This document shows positions 36,498-46,705 of a stretch of 64,000 bases of DNA, one piece after another. Numbering within the stretch: position 1 is the stretch's first letter; each line of letters begins with the position of its first letter. The stretch lies in the NCBI RefSeq assembly GCF_003268635.1, contig NZ_CP029639.1:6430001-6494000 (forward strand), written 5' to 3'. Source of the DNA: Paenibacillus sp. DCT19 (GTDB lineage Bacteria; Bacillota; Bacilli; Paenibacillales; Paenibacillaceae). Position numbers and translations under genes: made by a program. The notes beneath the pieces were generated by a model. That model searched no databases. It saw only the letters and a program-made list of their open reading frames with translations, and had not been told where the DNA came from.

Positions 36498-37372
36498 TAG
36501 TAGTGCACCAAACGTCTGCCAAGCAGGAAGGATACTCCCGAGAGCAGTACGCAGATCAGAATAATTACAACGGCGATGGATGAAGCCTCACCCACATTGA
36601 AGGATTCAAATGCAGACTGGTAATACATATACAGCAACGTTCTGGTCGATCCCGCTGGTCCACCCTGAGTCATGACGTTAATCTGGTCATAAGCCTGAAG
36701 AGACTGAATCGTCAGAATAATGGAAAGGAAGAACGTCGTTGGTGAGATTAGTGGCAACGTAATACTTCGGAACTTATCCCAACTCCCTGCTCCATCAATA
36801 GAAGCCGCTTCGAGCAGATCAGAGGGCAGGTTGCGCAGTGCAACCAGATAGAACACCATCGCCCAGCCAATCGACTTCCACAGGGTAACGATTAGCACGG
36901 CAACCAGTGCCCAGTTTGCGTCACGCAACCATCCAATAGGAGATACTCCTGCCCAGCCCAGCATAAGATTAGCAAGCCCTACCTCTGGCTCGAAGATCCA
37001 AGACCATGCGATGGATACCGCAACCGTTGGCGTTACCCAAGGCGAGAAGAGTAATGTGCGGAAGATTCCAGTTGATTTGATTTTGCTATTCATGAGCATA
37101 GCCAGTGCTAGTCCACCAACGATGGTTGGAATGACACTCCCTAGCCCGAATAACAACGTCACTTTCAAAGATTGATAGAATTCAGAGTTGGTCAGCAGAT
37201 AGCTGTAATTATCTAAACCAACGAATAACTTATCTGGGCTCATGAAGTCCCAATCGGTGAAACTGAGATAAACGATATATCCGAGAGGCCCCAGCCAGAA
37301 AACCAGCAACGGGATTAGAGCCGGCAACGTGAATAATACCGCTTCAGACTCCCTCCATAGCTTTAATCGCAA
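36497..37372 (-). CDS. Carbohydrate ABC transporter permease (UgpA/MalF class)
   Basis: The 291-residue permease starts at TTG 37372, which has AAGGAG 7-8 bases upstream; TTG 37393 is another in-frame option without a site. The EAA loop is LLEAASIDGAGSWDKFRSITLPLISP. It has six hydrophobic helices and is first in the Ugp-like operon. The divergent GbsR-type gene lies 197 bases away with palindromic sequence between them. Confidence 0.9.
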   Translation of the reverse strand: MRLKLWRESEAVLFTLPALIPLLVFWLGPLGYIVYLSFTDWDFMSPDKLFVGLDNYSYLLTNSEFYQSLKVTLLFGLGSVIPTIVGGLALAMLMNSKIKSTGIFRTLLFSPWVTPTVAVSIAWSWIFEPEVGLANLMLGWAGVSPIGWLRDANWALVAVLIVTLWKSIGWAMVFYLVALRNLPSDLLEAASIDGAGSWDKFRSITLPLISPTTFFLSIILTIQSLQAYDQINVMTQGGPAGSTRTLLYMYYQSAFESFNVGEASSIAVVIILICVLLSGVSFLLGRRLVHY

Positions 37373-37447
37373 TTCCCCACTCCTTATGTTCAATTTTTCT
37401 TTAATCCTTTAGAAATATTTGGCATGAAACGATTTTTTATTTATTCC

Positions 37448-37465
37448 GTACAAAAATGATTGTAC
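37448..37465. promoter_or_regulatory. Inverted repeat in the Ugp/GbsR divergent region
   Basis: GTACA and TGTAC are separated by 8 bases, between the divergent transporter and regulator genes. It is a candidate regulator site. Confidence 0.4.
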
Positions 37466-37569
37466 ACTCGTATTGAAAAATCTATTTCAGGGTTATGTTA
37501 AAATTAGGACAAGTCATTTAAAATATGAAGAGGCTAGTGGGAACGCTATCATAAACTTGAGGTGACATT

Positions 37570-38130
37570 GTGGTGAAAGAAACTACCGGGAACCCGAATC
37601 ATTCTTCATTGCCCGATCGGTATGAGCTAAGGGAGAAGGTCATCGACGCCATCGCGAACACGATGGATCTATATGGAGTTAATCATACGTTTGGTAAGTT
37701 GTATGGAATTATGTATTTTGAAGATCGACCCATGACACTTGAAGAAATGAAGACCTCTATGAACATGAGTAAAAGCAATATGAGCTACGCTGTTCGTTCA
37801 CTTACGGAATCACAGATGATATATAAGCTAGATGAGAAAAAGGATCGTCAGGATCAGTACTTGGCTGAAACGGACTTCTACCGAACCTTTCAGAACTTCT
37901 TCGGATCGAAGCTACAGCGGGAAGTGGATGTGATGTTAGAGGGGATACGAGAAGTCATTCCTGATCTGTCAGCGATCATCCTGTCAGAACATACCTTACC
38001 TGAAGACCGGAATGAAGCACTGCGTGACCTGCACAAGCTTCAACATGCGGAGCAATATTATATTTGGCTTCAGGGATTTGTAAACCAACTGCAAGAGGGT
38101 AGCTTCTATCCAAGCTCTGCGGAAGAATGA
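37570..38130 (+). CDS. GbsR/MarR-type transcriptional regulator
   Basis: The 186-residue protein has the GbsR pattern: ELREKVIDAIANTMDLYGVNHTFGKLYGIMYFEDRPMTLEEM followed by a winged helix (MNMSKSNMSYAVRSLTESQMIYKL) and a helical tail. GbsR regulators of B. subtilis (GbsR, OpcR) respond to choline and glycine betaine pools. The start is GTG 37570 or 37573 with GAGGTGA just upstream. It is divergent from the Ugp-like operon and is its likely regulator. Confidence 0.88.
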   Translation: MVKETTGNPNHSSLPDRYELREKVIDAIANTMDLYGVNHTFGKLYGIMYFEDRPMTLEEMKTSMNMSKSNMSYAVRSLTESQMIYKLDEKKDRQDQYLAETDFYRTFQNFFGSKLQREVDVMLEGIREVIPDLSAIILSEHTLPEDRNEALRDLHKLQHAEQYYIWLQGFVNQLQEGSFYPSSAEE

Positions 38131-38487
38131 ATATTTTACGATAATGTCCGGAATCCCCCGATTAAGAGTAGCAAACTGCCTGTTGAGCATCACGACTTGG
38201 ATGGGCACAGCGCTAACGAATCTAACAAGTCTTATATGACCGATAAAGCTGAGATACCGATTATAACGAACCTGAGAGAAGTTATTGGTAAAAGAAGGCT
38301 TCCAAAGTAGCCCAATCTTCTACGTTTACAGTGGAATAATGTCGCTATGATTCGTTAGATATTCAGTTTGTCAAATTTGCTGCCAATAGCGTCTCCTCGG
38401 TTCGTTAGATTGGGAAGCATCACAATCCGATGGTTTGACAAATCATTGTTTAGTCACACGAGCCATTGTTGGGTTATATGTAAACGC
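38131..38487. other. Gene-free stretch with short repeats
   Basis: TTCGTTAGAT occurs at 38351 and 38401, and GATTCGTTAG occurs inverted at about 38212-38222. Similar TTTGTCAAAT and TTTGACAAAT copies lie at 38368 and 38434. I see no gene here. Confidence 0.45.
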
Positions 38488-38534
38488 AAAAAGGAGCTGT
38501 CCCTCGCCACGATATGGCACTTGGAACAGCTCTA
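38488..38534 (-). terminator. Intrinsic terminator of the S-layer-type gene
   Basis: GAGCTGTTCC and GGGACAGCTC flank a loop, followed by a T run on the minus strand, about 40 bases after the stop. Confidence 0.8.
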
Positions 38535-38575
38535 TTTTCTCCTACGATCCTATCACCTGTTGACCTGTGAAAATA

Positions 38576-41500
38576 TTATTTTTGCGCTGCCGCTTCAATG
38601 TCTGCATATGCCCAGTGTGTTGCTGGTACATCGTTGAATGAAGGTGTCACCACTCCAGTTCGTGGTGCGCGATTGAACAGCACATTCAGAACTTTTACAG
38701 CTTCAGCACGTGTAAGCTTGCTATTGGGCTTAAACGTACCGTCGCTATAACCAACCATTAAGCCTGCAGACTGAACATAAGCAATCGCATCCGATGCCCA
38801 CAGGTCTGCTGATACGTCCGTGAACGTAACTTCTGCTGCAGCACCGACAGTTGGACTTGCTTGTTGTTGCTGCATCCAACGATACGCAATCGTTGCCATC
38901 TGTGCACGGGTAATGGAGCCTTCCGGCGCAAATTGTGTAGTGTTCAACCCGTTCATGATACCTGCGGATTGAGCCTTCTGAATCTCACTTGTTGCCCAAT
39001 GCGTTGCAGATACATCCGTGTAGTTCACACTAGCAGCAGAGCTTGATCCTGCTTCATCCGTCAGGTTGCGAGCCAGCATAGCCGCCATTTGCGCACGTGT
39101 TACCAACGCATCTGGACGGAAGTCTGCCCCAAAGCCTTGAATGTATGGAAGCTGTGAACTTTGCGAAGCTTTCAAGCCATCCACAACGACAAGTGTGAAC
39201 GTACTGAATTTGGTTACAGTAAACTCTATACCTTCACTATTATCTTTGAGTTTCACCAGTTTACCTTGAATCAATTCTTTGGTACCGTCACTGTGTTCGA
39301 TGTAGATCGCCAGGTTGTCCAATGCTTGCTGACGCGCAGCTGGATCTGTTGGCAAGCTATTACGCAGTGGTAATGTCAACGTAACTTCTCTGCTTTGCAT
39401 ATTGGTTTCAATCTCAACTGGACGAGCCAGTACACGCACGTTCGTATTGGGAGCAATCTCTTGAATCAACCGCTCCTTCTTCGCACGCTCTTCTACTTCC
39501 TTACGCTCTGATTCCAACTTCAATGGAACGACGCGGAAATACAAGTCTTGATCGAATCCAGCAATCGAACTCGTCGGAACAGATATCACGACATTGCCTG
39601 TAGAAATTTCAAGTTTAAGCGCACCATCATTCAGTGCCTTAACGGCTGCTTTTGGCAGTTCAATCCGTGTCTCGGACACAGCATCTTGGGCATCTGGAAT
39701 GACAATACGTGCTGTGTCTGTTCCAAGCTGCTTCGCTTTTTCCACCGATTCCTTGGCAATCGCTTCACTCATTTTCACCAAATCTTTGATTATACCATTC
39801 GTTTCAGTTGTGCGAGTAATCGGTGTCTTGGTCAAGTTGGTGCCGTTAACACCGTTCACATCTACAACAATCTGTTCCTGTTTCGTAGCTGGAGCAGGTG
39901 TTGTACTTGATGACCCGGTAGACGGTGTTGACGTAGATGGGCTAGGCGTTGATGGATTAGTTGGTGTTGTTGTGTTACCACCATCTGATTCTTTCGCTGT
40001 AAAGACAAATTTCAGAGCACGCCCTGGCATCTCAACACTGATCGCTTTATAACGTACCAGCACTGTCACATTTCTATTGAAATCCAAACGGTCAATCGAT
40101 GCTAGATCAAGCCAATGAACACCGCCATCAAAAGAAATTTCCATTGTAGGCTCTAGGCCAATCAATCTCTTATTCGTGTTGTCTGCTGTTACATTAGGAG
40201 CGGTGAAGAATGAGTCAATCACATATTGCAAGTGCGAAGCACTCTCATAACCGTCCTCTTTATGCTCCAGAACCCAGTCCGCCAGTTCCTTTTTGCCTTC
40301 ATTGCTAAGGTCCGCTCTTCTGGATAGATTAAGTGAGCCTGAGAAGTCGATCTTTTTGCCATGGAAAAATTGTTCACCACTCAACTGATTTTTCATCGTT
40401 GTATCAAGCCACTCGTTCATTTGATCTACCGTAATAGCATTCTCAATCGGTTCGAACGGTGCGGAGAGAAGTCCAAGAATGAACTCAGGGTTGGGAATTT
40501 CCCCTGCTGATGTTCCTTCCAACCGCTCCTTCACCAATAAGTGCAAAAACGTATATGCAAATACAGGTTTATTCACTTTACCGAGATCAAGATAACGCTG
40601 TCCGACATCCTGCAGACTCTCTGTTTTACGATCATTGAAATGCTTAAGACCATCGGACAAAGACTGGGCTAGAACATCTAGTTTATCCTGAAGAACACCC
40701 AGTTCCTTCTGCTCCCAGACTAATTGTGCCTGTACAGCAAGCTCAATCATATATTGAACTTGTGACTCTTTTTCATAGTCTTCCCCAACTTGATAGATCA
40801 AGAATCTAGCTACATATTTTTTTAGTTCTGGCGTGAAGTTAGAATATTCCTGAGGTAAGGTGATATCCTCGAGATGTTCTATAGCCATGATCATATCAGC
40901 CGTATCTTCGTCCTCTCTTGCATAGTTCACATCACGCAAATCATATTTATTACCATTATCGATATCCGGATTCAAATATTGATTAAAAGCATTTTGAATA
41001 GCTGCATAGGTTAGATATCCTGCATTCGGACGTTTCTCCAACATTTGTTGGGCCAACTCATTCTTTTCTGTGCTAGTCATCGTATTGTAATCACTAAAGT
41101 CTAGCGGGAATTTCTCCATCGGTTTGGTCGGATTATCGATGTTGTATACTTCGACCTTGCTCTGCATATAAACAATTTTCTCAATTGTATCTTTCATATC
41201 TGCTTTCGTCTCAACCAGATTAAGGTATGGGGTTCCTTCTACCGCTGATTCCGTTTCGCCCATTACACGATTGATCGCTGAGCTTGTACTGAGTCTCAGT
41301 TCGAATCGGTATGCTGTCATACGCTTTTCTAGATCAGAGGAAGTTAGATACATGTTAACAAGACGATAGAACTCTTCTCGATCAACCGCTTCATTAAAGT
41401 AATTAGCACGTTCTGCTTGTTTGGTATAAAATGCATCAAGCGCAGTCTTAGCAGTTGGCTCCCCGATCTGGTGCATCACATCGAGTGCGCGCATAGCGAC

Positions 41501-42597
41501 TTCCACCATAATTTGAACTTGCCCTTGGTTGGCGTATCCCCCTGTTGGTGGGTCAATTCGCAATAGGTAATCTGCCACAGCCTGCTGATCTTCAGTAGTC
41601 AGGGATTTAAAATCAGGTAACACTACGAACTGCTCGTCGCTAAAGAACGCTATAGCTTGCTGGATATCCTCTGGGTTAGTCCTTCTAGCGGTCTTTTTGA
41701 ATTCGTTATACTGATCCAACCACGGTGCATCGGCAAAAAACGAATCAAATGCCGACTGCACTTGAGCAATGTTGTCATAGTATCCACTCACTGGTCTGTT
41801 ATCAATGATCCAATCTGCCAATTCACCAAGCTCACTAGCATTAACAATCTCCGACATTTTACTCAAATTGAATGCAAATGGTGGAAAGCTGCTATCATGA
41901 TTCTGTATATAATCTTGGTTAGCGATGTATACGTTATAAAGATTGTTTAAAGCAGAACTAACACTTGTACCATTCACGCCATCAAAAAGCGCTAACTGCG
42001 TCGTCATAAAGCTTAGCTTGGTTCCATAAGAGATAGGATTACCCAAGTTTGCTCTTGCGTACTTAGAATACGCTGTATTGACAAGCAATGCTTGATCTAC
42101 ACCTCTTAACAAGCTGTACGAACTGCTCGCCGTACGAAGTTGATTCAAGTCCTGATCACTAACATTCAGGAAGTAATCATCGACTTCTCCGAACAATTCA
42201 TATAATGAAGTGGACGTTTGTTGAAATGTATTTGCATCCGCTTGTTTCGTAAGTTTTGCCAAATGGTATAGAAGGTTAAAGATATATCCAACCTGGCGAT
42301 CCTCCGAATACTGGACGTTGTCTGAGATAAAACTCATCACACCTTCGGCAATCTCCGATTTCTGACTATCGGTTAACAAGCTATAGTCATCTGGTAGATT
42401 AATGAACCCCGGCTCCTCCAAAATACTCTGCACAGTTGAGATTATACTTGGATCATTGTTCAGGAAATAATCATTTCTCTGCTCATTAATACGCTCGCGA
42501 GGTGTTAATTCATCTGCACTGGCCACGCCCCCACATTAATGAGTGGCACCAACATAACTATGACCAACATTAAACTGATAAACCGCTTGAATAACAT
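38576..42597 (-). CDS. Large S-layer homology domain protein with super-repeats, frameshifted in the signal peptide
   Basis: The protein is about 1,340 residues long. A signal peptide starting MLFKRFISLMLVIVMLVPLI (ATG 42597, GGAGG 9 bases upstream) is separated from the rest by a frame change at the run of five C at 42528-42532; one more G would give ...NVGGVASADELTP. Counting from the post-signal frame, three tandem super-repeats of about 255 residues fill 40-780. A Ser/Thr/Pro linker lies at 850-882, then an unassigned domain, and three SLH domains form the C-terminus (about 1130-1316, with motifs like FTDVSADLWASDAI and FKPNSKLTRAEAV). SLH domains anchor proteins to secondary cell wall polymer. 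Function beyond surface attachment is unknown. Confidence 0.88.
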
Positions 42598-42761
42598 GTA
42601 TTCTGTCCTCCTGTTCAGTGTTACTTGTATTGTAGTAAAACGCTCTGGACCGATTCTGAACATGGACAGACTATAGGGACTCTTTTGGACGATATGTGTG
42701 GTTGGGGAAAATCACATCTTGATTATCTACGTGTCAATAGAGACACGAAGGTGATGGAGGA

Positions 42762-42778
42762 GTTTGTTATGAACAAAC
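42762..42778. promoter_or_regulatory. Palindrome upstream of cdaR
   Basis: GTTTGTT-ATG-AACAAAC is a perfect 7-3-7 inverted repeat in the 369-base gap between the S-layer-type gene and cdaR. The region holds no other gene. Confidence 0.4.
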
Positions 42779-42867
42779 AGTGATATAGAAAATAGGATGA
42801 GTCATTATATATCCCTCTTTCAAAGAAGCCTCGCTTGTGTAAGCCCTATCCATCGTCTATAATTTCG

Positions 42868-42882
42868 TTCAGTTGCACAATG
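42868..42882 (+). promoter_or_regulatory. Shared motif upstream of cdaR (probable CdaR site)
   Basis: GTTCAGTTGCACAAT matches the element before gntP in 14 of 15 bases. It lies 85 bases upstream of the cdaR start. Confidence 0.55.
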
Positions 42883-42966
42883 ATTAACAGGGCTAAACAG
42901 AAATGAACAGACATTAGGGATCAGGGATAATACACTGGTCGGCTACCTGATGAAGGAGGAACGGAT

Positions 42967-44013
42967 ATGTTGCAGCTTTCGGAGAAACAGGCACAGGATA
43001 TCGTCGATAAAATGATGCAGGACATCCCCTACAACATTAATATTATGAATGAACAAGGAATTATTATTGGTAGTGGACAGCGTGAGCGCGTAGGTTCCAT
43101 TCATCAGGGAGCTGTTCGAGCATTAACGACAAGAACCATGGTTGAAGTGTGGCAAGATGGCCGGTTAGAGAAAATGGGTACGAACGAGCCTATTATCATT
43201 AGCAATGAGCTAGTGGGTGTGATTGGCATATCAGGGCATCCAGATGAGGTCCGTCCATTCTGCAACATCGTGCGTACTACCGTATCCCTTCTTATTGAAC
43301 AGCGCAATCAACTGGAGAATCTGGCTCATGAAGCTTCACGCAAAAAGGCTTTTTTGGAACGACTTCTTAACCATTCTGGTTCCTATTCACAGAAAATGAG
43401 GAAAGAAGCGCTGCAATATCATATCGATTTGCAATTGCCTACAATCCTTATATACATTCGATTCCAAGGGGAATCGCCACAGTTTAACACGGAAGCCTAT
43501 AAAACCTTGCTGCCTTACCCTTGGTTTACACTGGAGGATGCAGGGGATGCGCAGTTGGTGCTCATTCAGAATGAATCAGAGGTAGATACGGTCATCCAGC
43601 AATTCCAGCAGGATCGACCTCAAGCCTTGATCTCTATTAGTAGACGAGAATCCAATATCGCACGCTGTTACGAGCAGGCAAGATCCGCCATGAACATCCT
43701 GATGGCACTTCGCCCCGCGTCCCCTCTAACACGGTACGATGATGTGCAGTTTCTCATACGTTTTAGCGCTGCCAACTTAACTAATCAATCCAACATTGTC
43801 AGTAAGCTAGAGGACACTGCCGATCTACTTGAGACGTTACGTAGCTTTATCCATCATAGTGGTAGCATGACTACCACAGCCGATGACCTCAACATCCATC
43901 GCAACACGCTACAATACCGGCTCAAACGCATACAATCTATTACGGGCAAAGACCCGCGTAACTGGCTCGAACTTATTGAGCTTACTCACGGGTTACTCGC
44001 GTTTTATCGGTAG
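42967..44013 (+). CDS. cdaR: CdaR family sugar-diacid/glycerate regulator
   Basis: The 348-residue protein has an N-terminal putative sugar-diacid recognition domain (SEKQAQDIVDKMMQDIPYNINIMNEQGIIIGSG, IGISGHPDEVRPF), a middle domain, and a C-terminal PucR-type helix-turn-helix (TADDLNIHRNTLQYRLKRIQSITG). In E. coli CdaR activates uptake and use of glucarate, galactarate and glycerate. GGAGG precedes the ATG. The following convergent genes encode glycerate kinase and a GntP permease, so this is their probable activator. A motif is shared by its promoter and that of gntP. Confidence 0.9.
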   Translation: MLQLSEKQAQDIVDKMMQDIPYNINIMNEQGIIIGSGQRERVGSIHQGAVRALTTRTMVEVWQDGRLEKMGTNEPIIISNELVGVIGISGHPDEVRPFCNIVRTTVSLLIEQRNQLENLAHEASRKKAFLERLLNHSGSYSQKMRKEALQYHIDLQLPTILIYIRFQGESPQFNTEAYKTLLPYPWFTLEDAGDAQLVLIQNESEVDTVIQQFQQDRPQALISISRRESNIARCYEQARSAMNILMALRPASPLTRYDDVQFLIRFSAANLTNQSNIVSKLEDTADLLETLRSFIHHSGSMTTTADDLNIHRNTLQYRLKRIQSITGKDPRNWLELIELTHGLLAFYR

Positions 44014-44025
44014 ATTGAGGCACCC

Positions 44026-44084
44026 AAAAGACGGATGCAAATTGCCCCATCATGCAGGCTTTCATTTCGCCATCCGTCTCTTCT
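44026..44084. terminator. Intrinsic terminator between cdaR and glycerate kinase genes
   Basis: AGACGGATG and CATCCGTCT flank a 33-base loop and T-rich ends, between the convergent genes. Confidence 0.6.
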
Positions 44085-44110
44085 GATCTTTATTCTGCTG
44101 TTATCCCGTT

Positions 44111-45289
44111 CTATGATGGTAGAAGACCAAGCCTCAACACCCGTGCGATGTTCTCCATGGTACGCTCCACATTCGCTGAGCCTTCCCGCAAGAGTGTATC
44201 TAAATCCGCTGCTCCTGGCACAATGCCAAACACGGCATCAATGCCTTCTGTGTACAGAGTCTCAATCCCTTCACCCACATATCCTGCGATAGCAATAACC
44301 GGGTTCCCTATTTCTTTGGCCGCTTGGGCCACACCGTAAGGCGTTTTGCCAAACTTCGTTTGAAAGTCAATGCCGCCTTCGCCTGTAAATACGATATCTG
44401 CATGAACTAGTTTTTCGCGTAAACCTGTATATTCAATCACGATCTCAATGCCTTTGCGTAATGTAGCTTGCGTGAAAATGAGAAGCCCTGCTCCCAAACC
44501 ACCTGCTGCACCCGCACCCGGTACATCTCGAATATCCTTATGCAGCTGTTGGTTTACTACATCTGCATAATGAGACAGGTTTGCATCCAATAGCTGCACC
44601 ATCTCCGGCGTAGCACCCTTCTGTGGGCCAAATACCCGTGAGGCGCCGTGTTCACCACAGAGTGGGTTCGTCACATCGCAGGCAACGATGAACTCCACTT
44701 CCTGTAGACGTGGATCTAAGCCCGACACGTCAATATGCGCTAATCGGTTAAGCGAACCTCCACCACGTTCAAGAGATATACCCTGGGCATCCAAAAATTT
44801 TACACCAAGCGCCTCAGCCACACCTGTACCCCCATCGTTAGTGGCGCTGCCGCCAATCCCGATAATAATTTTACGAATGCCTTGATCAAGACATTTCCGA
44901 ATCAGTTCTCCTGTTCCGTACGTCGTTGTGCGAAGTGGATCACGCATCTCTGGAGCCACGAGATGGATACCGCTGGCCGAGGCCATCTCAATCGCTGCCG
45001 TTGTTCCATCTCCAAGAATACCATACTGTGCCATGACCTTCTGACCCAATGGACCCTGTACTTCTTGAAAGTGAATCGTGCCACCAGAAGCATCCACAAG
45101 CGATTGTACCGTCCCTTCGCCTCCATCAGCCATGGGTACATGGATATAACGTGCTGTTGGGTAGATTTTGCGCAATCCTTTTTCCATCGCCACACATACT
45201 TCTTTGGCTGTCATGCTTTCCTTGAATGAGTCTGGTGCCAGTACAAATGTATTTTCTCTCTTTTCTCCCATTCCTCTCACCCCATCCAT
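44111..45289 (-). CDS. garK: Glycerate kinase
   Basis: The 392-residue protein is a type I glycerate kinase (GlxK/GarK). It starts VLAPDSFKESMTAKEVCVAMEKGLRK and has VPMADGGEGTVQSLVDA, IGIGGSATNDGGTGVAEALG and GEGGIDFQT. It phosphorylates glycerate to feed glycolysis. No strong binding site was seen, so the first codons (45289 or 45271) are uncertain. It is 30 bases after the gntP-type gene, in one operon. Confidence 0.94.
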   Translation of the reverse strand: MDGVRGMGEKRENTFVLAPDSFKESMTAKEVCVAMEKGLRKIYPTARYIHVPMADGGEGTVQSLVDASGGTIHFQEVQGPLGQKVMAQYGILGDGTTAAIEMASASGIHLVAPEMRDPLRTTTYGTGELIRKCLDQGIRKIIIGIGGSATNDGGTGVAEALGVKFLDAQGISLERGGGSLNRLAHIDVSGLDPRLQEVEFIVACDVTNPLCGEHGASRVFGPQKGATPEMVQLLDANLSHYADVVNQQLHKDIRDVPGAGAAGGLGAGLLIFTQATLRKGIEIVIEYTGLREKLVHADIVFTGEGGIDFQTKFGKTPYGVAQAAKEIGNPVIAIAGYVGEGIETLYTEGIDAVFGIVPGAADLDTLLREGSANVERTMENIARVLRLGLLPS

Positions 45290-45319
45290 ATGATTAAAGT
45301 GCGTCTAGTAAACAAGCTC

Positions 45320-46615
45320 TTAAAGGATAAATCCATATAGCAATGTAGCCACAATAGCCATCGTACCACCAACAATCGCTTCATAAGGTATGACACCCAT
45401 CCGTTGTCGAATTGTCATCTTCATACTGTCAGCAGACACATGAAAATAGTTACCTTGTGGCAGGGAATCGATGACCGTTGCACCCGTATGAACCATCACA
45501 GCCGCAGCTAGCGGAGCTGTCCCCATGTTCAAGATTGCATCGCCGAATGATCCTGTTGCGAGAATAACACCTGTCGAAGTTGATGCTGTCGCTGCTGCCA
45601 TCAGAATGCCAGCGATTGGTGCCAGGAAGGTACCGGATATACCAGACGCTTCTATTAGACTAACGACTTGACCTGATAGATCCGATGCGGAGATCAACCC
45701 TGCAATCCCCCCGGCACCTACCAGGATGAGTACTGTCGCCGTCATTTTGTTCAGTCCCGACGTTGTATACTTCACAATGTTCTTGCTCTGTCCCATCGCC
45801 AGCATACCGATGATTCCCGCAATCGGGAGAATGTACATTGCGTCCACTTTGAACGTAGACAGTGCTCCAATGCCTGTAATTGAACCGATCGGATTGATCA
45901 TGAGCAAAATAATCGCTACCAACGGTGCCACAATCGCTTTCTTCAGAGGTGGATATTGGGATGTATCCACCTCTCCTTGCTCTGCTTCCTGGTCAGAGAC
46001 CATCACACCTTTGCCTTTAAGCATTGAAGCTACGATAACGGTTACAATTAATCCGCAGATGGCTGGAATCACTCCAGCCAACATCACATTGCTAAGATCC
46101 AGATCGAACCCTCGTGCCGCAGCAATCGTGTTCGGGTTCGGAGAAATGATATTCCCCGCTTTACCACCGCCGGATAAGGCTAACAGCAGCGCAAGCTTGG
46201 AGATACCCATTTTGTTACCTACGGATAGCGCAATCGGCGCTACGATTAGAACAGCGACAGGGATAAATACACCAACCGCAGTAATGATCATCGTTGCCAA
46301 AGCCAAGGCGAGAATCGCCTTACTGCCGCCAAACTTCCGTACGATAGCCTGTGCAATGGTCTCGGCTGCACCTGACTCCATCATGACTCCTGCAAGCACC
46401 CCAGCAGCTAGTACACGTAGGACGGTGCCCATGACACTTTGTGTACCATTTACGAGTATATTTACAGTCTCCTCTAGATTCGCTCCGCCAATTAAAGCGC
46501 CTACAATTGCTCCCAAAAATAAAGAATAGACTGGATTCAGTTTCTTCAGAATCAGTATGATCGCAATAGCAAGCCCTGCCAGTGCGCCGATCCAGCTAAT
46601 TGTTAAAGGTTCCAT
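45320..46615 (-). CDS. GntP family permease (probable glycerate/gluconate importer)
   Basis: The 431-residue membrane protein belongs to the GntP family, with about 12 helices, including LSGGGKAGNIISPNPNTIAAARGF and the late STSTGVILATGSFGDAILNMG. It imports sugar acids. Coupled to glycerate kinase and a CdaR regulator, glycerate is the best guess for substrate. ATG 46615 is chosen with GGGGGG upstream; GTG 46636 is an alternative. Upstream are a CdaR-like motif and a cre-like site. Confidence 0.88.
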   Translation of the reverse strand: MEPLTISWIGALAGLAIAIILILKKLNPVYSLFLGAIVGALIGGANLEETVNILVNGTQSVMGTVLRVLAAGVLAGVMMESGAAETIAQAIVRKFGGSKAILALALATMIITAVGVFIPVAVLIVAPIALSVGNKMGISKLALLLALSGGGKAGNIISPNPNTIAAARGFDLDLSNVMLAGVIPAICGLIVTVIVASMLKGKGVMVSDQEAEQGEVDTSQYPPLKKAIVAPLVAIILLMINPIGSITGIGALSTFKVDAMYILPIAGIIGMLAMGQSKNIVKYTTSGLNKMTATVLILVGAGGIAGLISASDLSGQVVSLIEASGISGTFLAPIAGILMAAATASTSTGVILATGSFGDAILNMGTAPLAAAVMVHTGATVIDSLPQGNYFHVSADSMKMTIRQRMGVIPYEAIVGGTMAIVATLLYGFIL

Positions 46616-46640
46616 TGTCCATTGCCCCCCATGCACTTGT

Positions 46641-46654
46641 TGAACACGCTTTCA
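46641..46654. promoter_or_regulatory. cre-like (CcpA) site upstream of gntP
   Basis: TGAACACGCTTTCA matches the 14-base cre consensus with one mismatch. It lies 26 bases upstream of the chosen start and suggests carbon catabolite control. Confidence 0.5.
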
Positions 46655-46705
46655 TTATAGTTGCTGGAGAAGCAAAGATATATTGATGAACAGACGAAAT
46701 TCATT

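Noticed and set aside
37400..37440. cre-like sequence upstream of the Ugp-like permease gene
   Set aside because: The TGAAACGATTTTTT sequence lacks the CA end and symmetry of a cre site.
38131..38575. CRISPR-like repeats near 38350-38445
   Set aside because: The repeats are only 10 bases, not regularly spaced, and there are no cas genes.
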